DNA of 64,000 nucleotides from Arthrobacter sp. AFG7.2. GTDB taxonomy: Bacteria > Actinomycetota > Actinomycetes > Actinomycetales > Micrococcaceae. Positions 49,793 to 58,594 of the stretch are shown one piece after another. The notes below the pieces were generated by a model. It saw only the letters and a list, made by a program, of their open reading frames with translations. It did not search any database and was not told where the DNA came from. A program made the position numbers and the translations under genes. How positions within the stretch are numbered: the first letter of the stretch is position 1; every line of letters begins with the position of its first letter. Where the stretch lies: the NCBI RefSeq assembly GCF_002892835.1, contig NZ_PJMB01000001.1, positions 496,001 to 560,000 on the forward strand. Direction: 5' to 3'.

Positions 49793-51207
49793 GGTCTGCC
49801 TTCCGTGCTGTCCGCCTGTGCGGCCGGGAATCCCAGCCGCACCTCGGTGCCTTCGTTGGAGCTGATGATTTTGGCGGTACCGCCATGCCGCTTCATCCGG
49901 CCAATGATTGATTCCCGCACACCCATCCGGTCCTCGGGAACGTCCTGGAGGTCAAAACCCGGGCCACGGTCCTTGATGAACACCTCGGCACGTTCGCCGG
50001 ATACCTCCAGATAGACCGAGACAGGGCCCGCGCCGTGCCGCGACGCGTTGAGCATGGCCTCGCGGCTGGCCTGGATCAGGGCCTCATGCCCCTCCATCAC
50101 TGCGGTGTCTCCGACGCTGACAACCTCAACCACATTTCCCAGCAGGTCCTCCACCTCCGCCGCGACTGCCTTGATCCGGTCCGACAATTGGCCCGAGTCC
50201 TTGCCGGGATCCTCGAACAGCCAGCCCCGCAACTCCCGCTCCTGCGCGCGGGCCAGCCGGACGACGTCGTGCTCGTTGGCGGCCCTCCGCTGGATCAGGG
50301 CCAGCGTCTGCAGCACCGAGTCGTGAAGGTGGGCGGCAATTTCTGCCCGTTCGGTTTCCCGGATCCGGCCGGCACGCTCCGCTTCAAGGTCGCGCCAGAA
50401 CCTGAGGCCCCATGGAAGCAGGACCAGCACCACGCCGCCCAGGACGGCCACCGAGGCCAGCAGCGCCAGCCAGGTCTGTTCCCAGGAACCGGAACCGGAC
50501 ACCATGACCAGGACTCCGGCCACCACCAGCGCCAGCCCTGCTGCCAGCCGTGCCCAACCACCGGTCTGGTTCGCCTTGGTCATATCCACGAGGCCGGCAC
50601 GCCTGGTCTCGTCAAGCTGCATCCAGGCGATGGAGGCTCCACCCAGGACGGCAGCCGCCGGAATGAGGGTCCCCAGCGGAACGTCCACGCCCAGCAGCTG
50701 GGCGCAGAGGATACCCGCCACCAGCAGCAGCCCGACCCCCAACAGGATCTCCTTGCCGTAGCGCATGTCCCGGAACCGGAACAAGGGCGGTGGGACGGCA
50801 GCAGCGGGACCGTCAGGTGCCCCCACGCTGGAACCGGCGGCAGCGTCCGCGGCACCCATGCCGGCACCGGACACGCCCGGCACCACTGCACCCGAGCCGG
50901 CGGCAGGAGGGCTCCCGGCGGGAAGCCCGGGGTTTCCGGCGTGCACGGGCTCGCGGCTCACGGCAGGGGCAATGGGCGAGGCCGGCCGGCCGGCCTGCCG
51001 CCGGGCGCTTTCGTAGGCGGTAGGAACCATGATCCACAGCCAGGCGTAGAAGACGACGCCCGCCCCGCCGGCGAAAGAGGCCAGGACCATTCCCACGCGT
51101 ACGGTATTGACCGGCAGCCCCAAGTGGGCCGCAAGGCCGGAACATACTCCCGCAATGAAGCGGTCGCTGCGCCGGACAAGCGGGGGGCGGACGGGGGCGG
51201 TGGTCAT
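49789..51207 (-). CDS. PspC-domain sensor histidine kinase
   Basis: 472 aa. N-terminal PspC domain (residues 10-62: SDRFIAGVCSGLAAHLGLPV with its helix), a Pro/Gly/Ala linker to about 140, then four membrane segments (about 153-268). The HisKA_3 H box AHLHDSVLQTL has phospho-acceptor His295. The HATPase carries NASRHGAG, DRGPGFDL and the final glycine box. It belongs to the membrane-stress kinase type and works with the adjacent NarL regulator. The divergent PspC proteins may be its input or output. Confidence 0.93.
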   Translation of the reverse strand: MTTAPVRPPLVRRSDRFIAGVCSGLAAHLGLPVNTVRVGMVLASFAGGAGVVFYAWLWIMVPTAYESARRQAGRPASPIAPAVSREPVHAGNPGLPAGSPPAAGSGAVVPGVSGAGMGAADAAAGSSVGAPDGPAAAVPPPLFRFRDMRYGKEILLGVGLLLVAGILCAQLLGVDVPLGTLIPAAAVLGGASIAWMQLDETRRAGLVDMTKANQTGGWARLAAGLALVVAGVLVMVSGSGSWEQTWLALLASVAVLGGVVLVLLPWGLRFWRDLEAERAGRIRETERAEIAAHLHDSVLQTLALIQRRAANEHDVVRLARAQERELRGWLFEDPGKDSGQLSDRIKAVAAEVEDLLGNVVEVVSVGDTAVMEGHEALIQASREAMLNASRHGAGPVSVYLEVSGERAEVFIKDRGPGFDLQDVPEDRMGVRESIIGRMKRHGGTAKIISSNEGTEVRLGFPAAQADSTEGRP

Positions 51208-51331
51208 GGATCAATCCAAACACGGATCAGGGTTTCCCGGACGGCGTTCGGACCGGAACCGGGGGTCTCTCAGGGACAGTTCAGGGTGTCCCCCAGTAGA
51301 GCGCCGCCGCTGTGGGCGGGAGGATCGAGGT

Positions 51332-52930
51332 ATGAACTCGCAAACCCCTACCCCCAATGACGGCCAGTCAGCAGAACCCCCAACCGACAGGCCCAACGAG
51401 CACCCGACAGAGCCCCTGCCCCGGCGCCACAACCCGACGGAGCCACTGCGGACTTCCCCTGCTTCCGGGTCCCCAGGAGGGTCAAGCCAGGGATCCAGCC
51501 AGGTACCCACGCAGGGAACAGCCGAAGGGTCCGGACCAACGTCTGAACCACGGCAGGAATCGGCGTGGGATGCCCCCCGGAATCAGGGGCCGCAGGGCAG
51601 CCCGCCCTACGACGGCCCAACCGCCGGCGCCTATCCCTATCCTGGAGCGCCCGGTCGGCAGACCGACTTCTTCGCCTGGGTCCGGAGCCAGGGAATCAGC
51701 CGAGGGCAGGACCGTTGGGTGGGCGGTGTCTCCAGCGGAATCGCACAGAGGATGGGCATCGACCCGCTGATAGTCCGCGGCGTCTTCATTATCCTTGCCA
51801 TCTTCGCCGGAATCGGGGTGCTGCTCTACGGCCTGGCCTGGGCCTTCCTGCCCGAACCCGACGGCAGGATCCATGTCCAGGAGGCCGGGGCCGGCCGCTG
51901 GACCAGCGGCATGACAGGTGCCCTCGTCGCGGTCGTGGCCGGATTCAGCGGGCTGGGCAACGGCTTCTGGGTCTGGGGCGACCAGGGCTTCGGCCCCTTC
52001 GTGTGGAGCCTGCTGTGGATCGGCGGTGCCATCTACCTTGTGTACTACCTGGTGCAGCGCAACAAGGCAGCCGCGGGGACGCCCGACGGAGCACCTGCGG
52101 CAGGCACCACCGCATATTCGGCCGGGACCTCTGCCCCAACCACTCCGCCCTACTCAGACGTTGCAGGGAGCGGCCCGTTTTCCGGCAACCCCTACGGAGG
52201 TAGCGGCACCGGCCGGCCCCCAGGCAGTGGCGGATGGGGCAGTGACGGTTACGGCGGCTACCGGCCGTCCCCGGTTCCACCGCCTGCGCCCAAAGTCCAG
52301 TCACCCGGTCCGGGAGCCCCCGCCGTCGCCATCGCTGCCGGTTGCGCCCTGCTGGCAGGCGCCGGACTGAAGGCACTGGACATCACCAAGGTCATTGACC
52401 TCGGTGATTCTGCCAACGCCGTCGCCTGGGCCAGCGCAGCAGCTGTGCTGGGCATCGGCATCCTCATCCTCGGGCTCCGCGGACGCACCTCCGGCATCCT
52501 CTCGTTCTTCGCAGTTGCAGCCCTCATCACCGGGGGGATCTTCAACGTGGTGGGCAACAACGGCGAGCGTGTCCGTTTCCAGGAGGTGGACTGGACCCCC
52601 ACGAGCGTCCAGCAGGCGAGTGACGGGTTCGATATCACCGCCGGGAGCGGCACCGTTGACCTGACCGAGATGTCACTGCAGGCTCCGCTCGAGTCGGAGG
52701 TGCTCGTCCCGCTTGACCTGACCGCCAGTAACGTCACAGTGGTTATCCCGGACGATGTGCCCGTCGACATCCGCGCGGACATGACACTCGGAAACCTGAA
52801 CGAACGCGGGAACCAACGCGGAGGCATCACCACCCGCCAGAGCAGCTACAACACGGACAAGCCCGGCAGCCACCTGGTCATCGAAATCAATGGCACCGTC
52901 AGCAACGTCTCAATCCAGGAAGGCAACTGA
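51332..52930 (+). CDS. PspC/LiaF-like membrane protein
   Basis: 532 aa. Residues 1-110: Pro/Ser/Gly/Gln-rich, disordered. PspC domain 118-175 (RWVGGVSSGIAQRMGIDPLI, then a helix ending WAFLPEPDG). Further membrane segments near 193-240, 330-350, 365-383 and 388-405. The last 120 residues (GFDITAGSGTVDLTEMSL, VIPDDVPVDIRADMTLGNL) resemble the LiaF/DUF2154 beta-helical domain linked to cell-wall antibiotic response. The start is at MNSQTPTPN with GGGAGG upstream. It diverges from the kinase operon by 124 bp and begins a three-gene unit. Confidence 0.88.
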   Translation: MNSQTPTPNDGQSAEPPTDRPNEHPTEPLPRRHNPTEPLRTSPASGSPGGSSQGSSQVPTQGTAEGSGPTSEPRQESAWDAPRNQGPQGSPPYDGPTAGAYPYPGAPGRQTDFFAWVRSQGISRGQDRWVGGVSSGIAQRMGIDPLIVRGVFIILAIFAGIGVLLYGLAWAFLPEPDGRIHVQEAGAGRWTSGMTGALVAVVAGFSGLGNGFWVWGDQGFGPFVWSLLWIGGAIYLVYYLVQRNKAAAGTPDGAPAAGTTAYSAGTSAPTTPPYSDVAGSGPFSGNPYGGSGTGRPPGSGGWGSDGYGGYRPSPVPPPAPKVQSPGPGAPAVAIAAGCALLAGAGLKALDITKVIDLGDSANAVAWASAAAVLGIGILILGLRGRTSGILSFFAVAALITGGIFNVVGNNGERVRFQEVDWTPTSVQQASDGFDITAGSGTVDLTEMSLQAPLESEVLVPLDLTASNVTVVIPDDVPVDIRADMTLGNLNERGNQRGGITTRQSSYNTDKPGSHLVIEINGTVSNVSIQEGN

Positions 52931-52931
52931 C

Positions 52932-53216
52932 ATGAGCAGCCAATCACCGGCTCCGGACCCGCACGTTCCGGGAAGCACGACGGCGGCAGGCACCTCGCCT
53001 GCCCCTCCCACCGGGGCACGGGTGGGAACCATCGTCTGGGGCCTCATCGTCCTGGCCCTCGCCGCACTGATCATCATCGCGCAGCTGGGCATCGTTACCC
53101 TCAACGGGACCTACGTCCTGATTGGCCTGATGATCGGGGCAGGCGCGGCGCTGGTGGTGGGAGGACTACTCTCCGCCAGGAAACGTGACAACGGCACCAC
53201 AACAGGGAAGTCTTGA
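52932..53216 (+). CDS. Two-helix small membrane protein
   Basis: 94 aa. Proline-rich N-terminus (about 32 residues), then helices TIVWGLIVLALAALIIIAQL and GTYVLIGLMIGAGAALVVGG, and a short basic tail. Start ATG at 52932, one base after the previous stop, with AGGAAGG upstream. No family name known to me. It is co-transcribed with the PspC proteins and likely acts in the same envelope response. Confidence 0.8.
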   Translation: MSSQSPAPDPHVPGSTTAAGTSPAPPTGARVGTIVWGLIVLALAALIIIAQLGIVTLNGTYVLIGLMIGAGAALVVGGLLSARKRDNGTTTGKS

Positions 53217-53219
53217 ACC

Positions 53220-53477
53220 ATGGACAAATTCTTCAGCATCGTCAGGGGCCTGGGCCTGAAACGCGGACCACAGCGCTGGCTGGGAGGCGTGCTGGGAGGG
53301 ATCGCAGCCAGGGTTAACGTAGACGTGGCCTACGTCCGGATCGCGTTCCTCATCTTTGCGCTCCTCCCCGGCCCGGCTTTCGTCTTCTATCTCCTGGCCT
53401 GGGTGATTTTGCCCGACCAGCGGAACGTTATCCCGTTGCAGTCGTTCCTCGACAGGCGCTCACTGAACCGCCCCTGA
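53220..53477 (+). CDS. Small PspC-domain protein
   Basis: 85 aa, one PspC domain: QRWLGGVLGGIAARVNVDVA, then VRIAFLIFALLPGPAFVFYL and AWVILPDQRNVIP. Minimal form of the family. It follows the two-helix protein by 3 bases and ends the envelope-stress unit before a strong terminator. The three PspC-domain proteins at this locus share the PQRWLGGV/QDRWVGGV-type N-terminal motif. Confidence 0.9.
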   Translation: MDKFFSIVRGLGLKRGPQRWLGGVLGGIAARVNVDVAYVRIAFLIFALLPGPAFVFYLLAWVILPDQRNVIPLQSFLDRRSLNRP

Positions 53478-53484
53478 GAACCCA

Positions 53485-53527
53485 CACACAGGGCCCCGCT
53501 CCTTCTCTTGGAGCGGGGCCCTGTGTG
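53485..53527 (+). terminator. Terminator after the PspC operon
   Basis: Perfect 18-bp arms CACACAGGGCCCCGCTCC and GGAGCGGGGCCCTGTGTG with a TTCTCTT loop. No long T-run, but a very stable stem before pfkA. Confidence 0.8.
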
Positions 53528-53535
53528 TAACCGGT

Positions 53536-53566
53536 TTGTGTCGTACCGCACACGCCGCACTAGACT
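53536..53566 (+). promoter_or_regulatory. Candidate pfkA promoter
   Basis: TTGTGT (53536-53541), 19-nt spacer, TAGACT (53561-53566), about 60 nt before the pfkA ATG and just after the terminator. Confidence 0.45.
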
Positions 53567-53627
53567 CTACGTGAGCTCAGCGTGGCGCTCTGCCTGTACA
53601 CCTTCTCTCCAGGATTTGAGCCGAGAC

Positions 53628-54653
53628 ATGAAAATTGGAATTCTCACCAGCGGTGGCGACTGCCCAGGACTGAACGCCGTCATCCGCGGAGCCGTCCTCA
53701 AGGGCATTGCCATCCACGGTCACGAATTCGTGGGATTCCTTGACGGCTGGCGCGGCGTCGTCGAGGGCGACATCATCGACATCCCCCGCACCATGGTCCG
53801 CGGCATCGCCAAGCAGGGCGGCACCATCCTGGGCACCTCCCGCACCAACCCCTTCGAAAACGGCGGCGGCCCGGAAGTCATCAAAGCCCACATGGAGCGG
53901 CTGGGCATCGACGCCATCATTGCGATCGGCGGCGAAGGCACGTTGGCCGCCGCCAAGCGCCTTACGGACGCCGGGCTGAAAATCGTCGGGGTTCCCAAGA
54001 CTGTGGACAACGACCTCGACGCCACCGACTACACCTTCGGTTTTGATACCGCCGTCCAAATTGCCACCGAGGCGATCGACCGGCTCCGGACCACCGGCGA
54101 ATCGCACCACCGCTGCATGATTGCCGAAGTCATGGGCCGGCACGTTGGCTGGATCGCCCTGCACGCAGGCATGGCCGCCGGCGCCCACGCCATCCTCATC
54201 CCGGAGCAGAAGGTCAGCATCGAGCAGATCACCGAATGGGTCAACGACGCCCATGCCCGTGGCCGTGCCCCGCTGGTGGTGGTGGCCGAAGGGTTCGTAC
54301 CGGAGCACATGGAAACCCCGCACTCCGAGCGCGGGCTGGACACTTTCGGCCGGCCCCGGCTCGGCGGAATCGCCGACCAGCTGGCCCCTGAGCTGGAGGC
54401 CAGGACCGGCATCGAAACCCGAGCCACTATCCTGGGCCACATCCAGCGCGGCGGCGTGCCGTCTGCCTTCGACCGGGTCCTGGCCACCCGGCTGGGCATG
54501 GCAGCCATCGACTCGGTGGTGGAAGGCTACTGGGGGACCATGGTGGCGCTCAAGGGAACGGACATCGAGCATGTTGGCTTCCAGGAAGCCTTGGGCCAGC
54601 TGAAGACCGTCCCGCAGAAACGCTACGACGAAGCCGCCGTCCTGTTCGGCTGA
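53628..54653 (+). CDS. pfkA: 6-phosphofructokinase
   Basis: 341 aa. Phosphorylates fructose-6-phosphate in glycolysis. MKIGILTSGGDCPGLNAVIR, catalytic Asp127 in PKTVDND, GGEGT at 101-105, HVGWIALHAGMAAGA, and GHIQRGG. Gly104 points to ATP rather than pyrophosphate; Lys124 is the residue seen in PPi enzymes, but this Gly/Lys combination is usual in actinobacterial ATP-dependent enzymes. The ATG at 53628 is chosen for the family N-terminus; the ribosome-binding site is weak. Confidence 0.95.
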   Translation: MKIGILTSGGDCPGLNAVIRGAVLKGIAIHGHEFVGFLDGWRGVVEGDIIDIPRTMVRGIAKQGGTILGTSRTNPFENGGGPEVIKAHMERLGIDAIIAIGGEGTLAAAKRLTDAGLKIVGVPKTVDNDLDATDYTFGFDTAVQIATEAIDRLRTTGESHHRCMIAEVMGRHVGWIALHAGMAAGAHAILIPEQKVSIEQITEWVNDAHARGRAPLVVVAEGFVPEHMETPHSERGLDTFGRPRLGGIADQLAPELEARTGIETRATILGHIQRGGVPSAFDRVLATRLGMAAIDSVVEGYWGTMVALKGTDIEHVGFQEALGQLKTVPQKRYDEAAVLFG

Positions 54654-54752
54654 GGTGCGCCTGACTTCCACGATGTGCTGTTCGTCCCCGGTTCGCTGTT
54701 CCGGCACGGTGTCCTGCCCGGCTGGGCCGGTTGCCCGTCCTAGGCTGGGAGC

Positions 54753-55469
54753 ATGACACTCGACCCCGGTTCGGCCGCCATCATCCAGCTTGCGTGGGCC
54801 CGCCGCCTGGGCCTGGACGACGACGCTTTCAGTTCCGCCCTCGCCTCCGGAGAACGCATTGTCCGTGCGGATGAATCGGTGCGGACCGTCGAGTTCGTCC
54901 GGCTGTTCGGCAGTTCGGCGCTGGTGGGTCCGCAGTGGGTCATCGACGCCGCTGCCGACCTGCCGGACGAAGAAATGGCGCAGCACGTCACCCTCCTGAC
55001 GCTCACCAGGTCGCACGGCGGCCATGGCATGGGAGCTGCCGCGCTCTTTTTTGCTGACGACCTCCCGGTGAAGCAGCCCTCAGAGGACCTGACGGTGTCA
55101 CACGGCAATGCCGAAGCGATCGAGCTGGAGGGCCGGTGCCCGCCTGACGACGTCAATGAAGTTGGCCTCTCCGAGCTGGAGAACCGCTACACCCTCGTCC
55201 ACGAGGTGGAGGGGCGCCGGGTGCCCCTGGCCTGCGGTGCATACGCAGAATGGGAAGGGCTGCTGGCGCATCTGGGCGTCCTGGTGGACCCTGAGTGGCG
55301 CCGGCACGGCCTCGGTTCCCTCGCTGCCTCCATCGCCGCCCATGAGGCACTCGCTGCAGGCTTGACGCTTCAGTGGCGCACAGATGTCAGCAACACCGGT
55401 TCGCTGGCGCTGGCCCGGAAGCTCGGCCTGTCAGCCGGCGGAATCCAGACCAGCGTCCACCTTGGCTGA
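54753..55469 (+). CDS. GNAT-family acetyltransferase
   Basis: 238 aa. The N-terminal half is unassigned. The C-terminal GNAT fold shows YAEWEGLLAHLGVLVDPEWR, the pyrophosphate loop RRHGLGSLAA, and NTGSLALARKLGLS. It overlaps the 3' end of the convergent MFS gene by about 39 bases, so the two tail ends share sequence. Substrate unknown. Confidence 0.82.
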   Translation: MTLDPGSAAIIQLAWARRLGLDDDAFSSALASGERIVRADESVRTVEFVRLFGSSALVGPQWVIDAAADLPDEEMAQHVTLLTLTRSHGGHGMGAAALFFADDLPVKQPSEDLTVSHGNAEAIELEGRCPPDDVNEVGLSELENRYTLVHEVEGRRVPLACGAYAEWEGLLAHLGVLVDPEWRRHGLGSLAASIAAHEALAAGLTLQWRTDVSNTGSLALARKLGLSAGGIQTSVHLG

Positions 55470-56909
55470 CCCAGGAACGTTGCCGCTCCCCCAGCCTTGG
55501 ACCGGCTGAGGCCTGGCAAAGAACAGTGCCACGGCCGCGCCGACCAGGACTACTCCGGCCGGCAGCAGGATGGACTGGCCCATCGCCGTCGAGAATCCAC
55601 TGTGAAGGGCCTCCGACAGGTTCCCGGACAGGGCCATGCCCTCCCCCGCTGGACCGCCGGGCCCGCCGGCCGGGAGCTCGGCTGCGAGGCGTGCCTGGAT
55701 CAGCACGGCAATGGCGGCGCTGCCCAGTACCGCGCCGATCTGGCGGGTGGTGTTGTAGACCCCGGAACCGGCACCGGCCTGCCGCGGCGGAAGGTTGCGG
55801 GTGGCGGTGGTGCTCAGCGGCGCCCAGATGCCCGCATTGGCGAATCCCAGGACGGCGCTGGGCAGCAGGAACATCAGGATGGGGGTGTCCGGCTGCATCA
55901 GGGCCGAGTTCCAGGCCAGCGCGATGGCCATCAGCACCAGGCCTGCAGCGGTGATGAATTTCGGGTTGACCCTGTCGATGATCTTCCCCACCACCGGGGC
56001 CAGGCCGCCGGAGATCAGCGCCATGGGCACCATCATCAGCGCCGACTGGGTGGGCGTGAGGCCGCGGACCAGCTGGTAGTAGAAGATCAGGGGCAGGCTG
56101 AAGGCCGTCACCGTGAAGCCGACGGTGGTGATGCCGATGTTGGCCAGGGAGAAGTTCCGGTCCCGGAAAAGCGCCAGCGGCAGCAGCGGCTCACCCTTGT
56201 TGATCCGCTGCCAGACGACGAAGAGGACCAGCACGGCGATGCCGGCAATAATGAGTCCCCAAACGGTAATGGGGCCGGTGATGGTGCCCCAGTTGTAGGT
56301 TTCGCCCTCCTGGATGCCGAACACCAGGAGGAACAGTCCGACGGCGCTGAGCACCACGCCGGGGATATCGAACCGGTGCGGGTGGGTGCTGAGCGCCGGA
56401 ACGTTCCGCAGCGCAAGGATGAAGCCGGCCACGCCGATGGGGACGTTGATGAAGAAAATCCATTCCCAGCCGAGTCCGTCCACCAGGACGCCGCCAAGGA
56501 TGGGGCCCACAAGGGTGGCCATGCCGGCCGTCGCGCCCCAGATCGCCATGGCCGCACCGCGGCGGTCCGGCGGGAAGATCCGGGTGATGACGGCCATGGT
56601 CTGCGGCGTCATGATGGCCGCGCCGAGCCCCTGCACCACCCGTGCCGCGATCAGCGTCTCCACATCACCCGCGAGCCCGCACCACAGTGAGGCCAGGGTG
56701 AAGACCACCAGGCCGGACAGGTAGAGCTTTTTGGGCCCGAAGCGGTCTCCGAGCCGTCCTGTGATGAGCAGCGGGACCGCGTAGGCCAGGAGGTAGGCGC
56801 TGGTGACCCAGATAACCGAGTTGATGTCCGCACCCAGGCCCTCCATGATCCGCGGGTTCGCCACGGACACAATGGTGGTATCGATCAGGATCATGAAGAA
56901 CCCGATCAC
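55431..56909 (-). CDS. MFS drug exporter, EmrB/QacA (DHA2) family
   Basis: 492 aa from the GTG at 56909, with about 14 predicted helices. Motifs: LIDTTIVSVANPRI in helix 1, GRLGDRFGPKK (motif A), VQGLGAAIMTPQTMAVI and GPILGGVLVDGLGWEWIFFI (motif C and its neighbour). The GTG lies inside helix 1 and has no ribosome-binding site. A CTG at 56951 has GAAGGA 6 nt upstream and adds LENVAKPWPALWSL, which fits the family. No ATG is possible in frame. Proton-driven drug efflux is inferred from the family. Confidence 0.88.
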   Translation of the reverse strand: MIGFFMILIDTTIVSVANPRIMEGLGADINSVIWVTSAYLLAYAVPLLITGRLGDRFGPKKLYLSGLVVFTLASLWCGLAGDVETLIAARVVQGLGAAIMTPQTMAVITRIFPPDRRGAAMAIWGATAGMATLVGPILGGVLVDGLGWEWIFFINVPIGVAGFILALRNVPALSTHPHRFDIPGVVLSAVGLFLLVFGIQEGETYNWGTITGPITVWGLIIAGIAVLVLFVVWQRINKGEPLLPLALFRDRNFSLANIGITTVGFTVTAFSLPLIFYYQLVRGLTPTQSALMMVPMALISGGLAPVVGKIIDRVNPKFITAAGLVLMAIALAWNSALMQPDTPILMFLLPSAVLGFANAGIWAPLSTTATRNLPPRQAGAGSGVYNTTRQIGAVLGSAAIAVLIQARLAAELPAGGPGGPAGEGMALSGNLSEALHSGFSTAMGQSILLPAGVVLVGAAVALFFARPQPVQGWGSGNVPGSAKVDAGLDSAG

Positions 56910-57009
56910 CAGGGACCACAGGGCCGGCCAGGGCTTTGCTACGTTTTCCAGGGGTCATCCTTCGTCAGGTGTTGCTTCCGGCACGGGACCCGCAGGACCA
57001 GGCGGACAA

Positions 57010-57414
57010 CTATGCCAGAAGATCCAGGATCTCCTGGCGCGCGAACATCTGGGCTGCAGCCCGGGCTGATGGGGACCCTGCCTCCGGGTCCGCTCCGGCA
57101 TCCAGCAGGACACGGGCAACGTCTGTGTACCCCTTGAACGCCGCCCCCGCGAGCGGGGTCTGGCCGCGGTCGTTGGCGGTGTCCGCTTCGGCGCCGTGTT
57201 TCAGGATGAGCTGAACTGCCTCCGCGTGGCCGTGGTAGGCGGCCAGCATCAGAAGGGAATCCCCGGCTGAGTTGGTCAGCGTGGCAGGAGCGCCGGCGTC
57301 GAGATAGGCACCCAGCAGTGCGGTGTTCCCTTCCCTGGCGGCCTGGAAGAGCGTGTGCGCCAGAGCCAGCGCGTCGTCGTCGTGCCCTGCATGTACGTCG
57401 GCGTTGTGAGTCAT
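57010..57414 (-). CDS. Ankyrin-repeat protein
   Basis: 134 aa with about three ankyrin repeats: TALLGAYLDAGAPATLTNSA, DSLLMLAAYHGHAEAVQLIL, and QTPLAGAAFKGYTDVARVLL, each with the TPLxxAA/GH type turns. A protein-binding scaffold, presumably cytosolic. The ATG directly abuts the ygfZ-like stop (TAA then ATG), so co-expressed. Partner unknown. Confidence 0.88.
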   Translation of the reverse strand: MTHNADVHAGHDDDALALAHTLFQAAREGNTALLGAYLDAGAPATLTNSAGDSLLMLAAYHGHAEAVQLILKHGAEADTANDRGQTPLAGAAFKGYTDVARVLLDAGADPEAGSPSARAAAQMFARQEILDLLA

Positions 57415-58497
57415 TTAGCGAGGCCCCCTGAGGAATCCGGACTGGCGCCCCACCACCTGGCCGGCGTCCGGGGCAACAATGAGTTCCTGGCCGGCAGGGT
57501 AAGGCTCGTCGCCGTCCAGGACCGTCAGTATTTCATCCGGCGCAACTGAACGTTTTATGACTGCCAGGGCAACGGGGCCCATTTCGTAGTGCTGGGCCAC
57601 CGAGGTCACCGTCCCCACTTTGCGCTCCCCCGCGAGGACCGGGCTTCCGGCCTGAGGCAGGGTGTGCTGGGATCCGTCCAGTTGGAGGAAGACGAGGCGG
57701 CGTGGAGGGTGCCCCAGGTTATGCACACGCGCAATGGTTTCCTGGCCCTTGTAGCAGCCCTTGGCCAGGTGTACCGCTGTCCGGAGCAGGTCAAGTTCGT
57801 GCGGGATGGTCTTGTCGTCCGTCTCGGCCCCGATCCGCGGACGCCAGGCGGCCACACGCAGCGCTTCGGCGGCGAGCACGCCGGCAAGCGGCCGGCCCTC
57901 CACTGTGCGCTCCAGATCGACGGCTGGAACCAGGTATTCAAACCACGGGCGCTCCAGCCCGGGGTGGTTTTCCTCACTCACTGTTGCATAGGAGTAGCCG
58001 CCCGTTGCCACGTGCGGCCACGGGTCCTGCCAGACCAGCAACCCGGACCACTCCGGAACAGCCCTGGTGCTGCCAATGACGGACCACTCCGCGGAAACAT
58101 CGGTGATCTCGACCCGCAGCATGAACTTCATCCGGTTCAGGAACTCCGCCAGCGGAGGAGCTTCCGCGGCTTCGACGATGAGCCAGGTGGTCGCGCCGTC
58201 GTCAATGACGCGCGCGTCAAAATCAATCCTGCCCTGCACGCTCAGGAGGAGAAGTTCGCTGGACTCCCCCGGCTGAAGCCCGGCCACCTGCTGCGAGGAC
58301 AGGGTGTTGAGCCAGCTGAGGCGGTCCGGTCCAGCCACCGTCACGACGCCGCGGTGGGAGAGGTCGACGACGGCGGTTCCGGCAGCGAGGGCGCGCTGCT
58401 CGCGCAGGGGCTCCCCGTAGTGGGCGGCGACGCCGGCGTCGGAGCCGGCTGCCTCGACGGCGCCAGGGCGCGACAACAGAGGGCTGGGAGTAGTCAT
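57415..58497 (-). CDS. ygfZ: YgfZ/GcvT-like folate-binding protein
   Basis: 360 aa. The KGCYKGQETIAR signature with the conserved Cys, needed for folate-dependent Fe-S cluster upkeep in the known family; AAGTAVVDLSHRGVVTVAGPDRLSWLN near the start of the fold (residues about 37-63). The start MTTPSPLLSRPG is chosen; upstream codons to 58542 are less likely. It neighbours a heme protein and an ankyrin protein, a grouping compatible with redox or Fe-S maintenance. Confidence 0.9.
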   Translation of the reverse strand: MTTPSPLLSRPGAVEAAGSDAGVAAHYGEPLREQRALAAGTAVVDLSHRGVVTVAGPDRLSWLNTLSSQQVAGLQPGESSELLLLSVQGRIDFDARVIDDGATTWLIVEAAEAPPLAEFLNRMKFMLRVEITDVSAEWSVIGSTRAVPEWSGLLVWQDPWPHVATGGYSYATVSEENHPGLERPWFEYLVPAVDLERTVEGRPLAGVLAAEALRVAAWRPRIGAETDDKTIPHELDLLRTAVHLAKGCYKGQETIARVHNLGHPPRRLVFLQLDGSQHTLPQAGSPVLAGERKVGTVTSVAQHYEMGPVALAVIKRSVAPDEILTVLDGDEPYPAGQELIVAPDAGQVVGRQSGFLRGPR

Positions 58498-58594
58498 GTC
58501 TAGTAGAAGTCCTTGGGGCTCGGCTGTATTCCGGATTTTCACAACTGAAAGTGGAGGCGGGCCGCCTGCGGCTGCCGCGCCGAAGGACCGGGAG

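Noticed and set aside
55431..55469. Frameshift or fusion at the GNAT/MFS junction
   Set aside because: The genes converge and simply overlap by 39 bases at their 3' ends; both have intact family C-termini.
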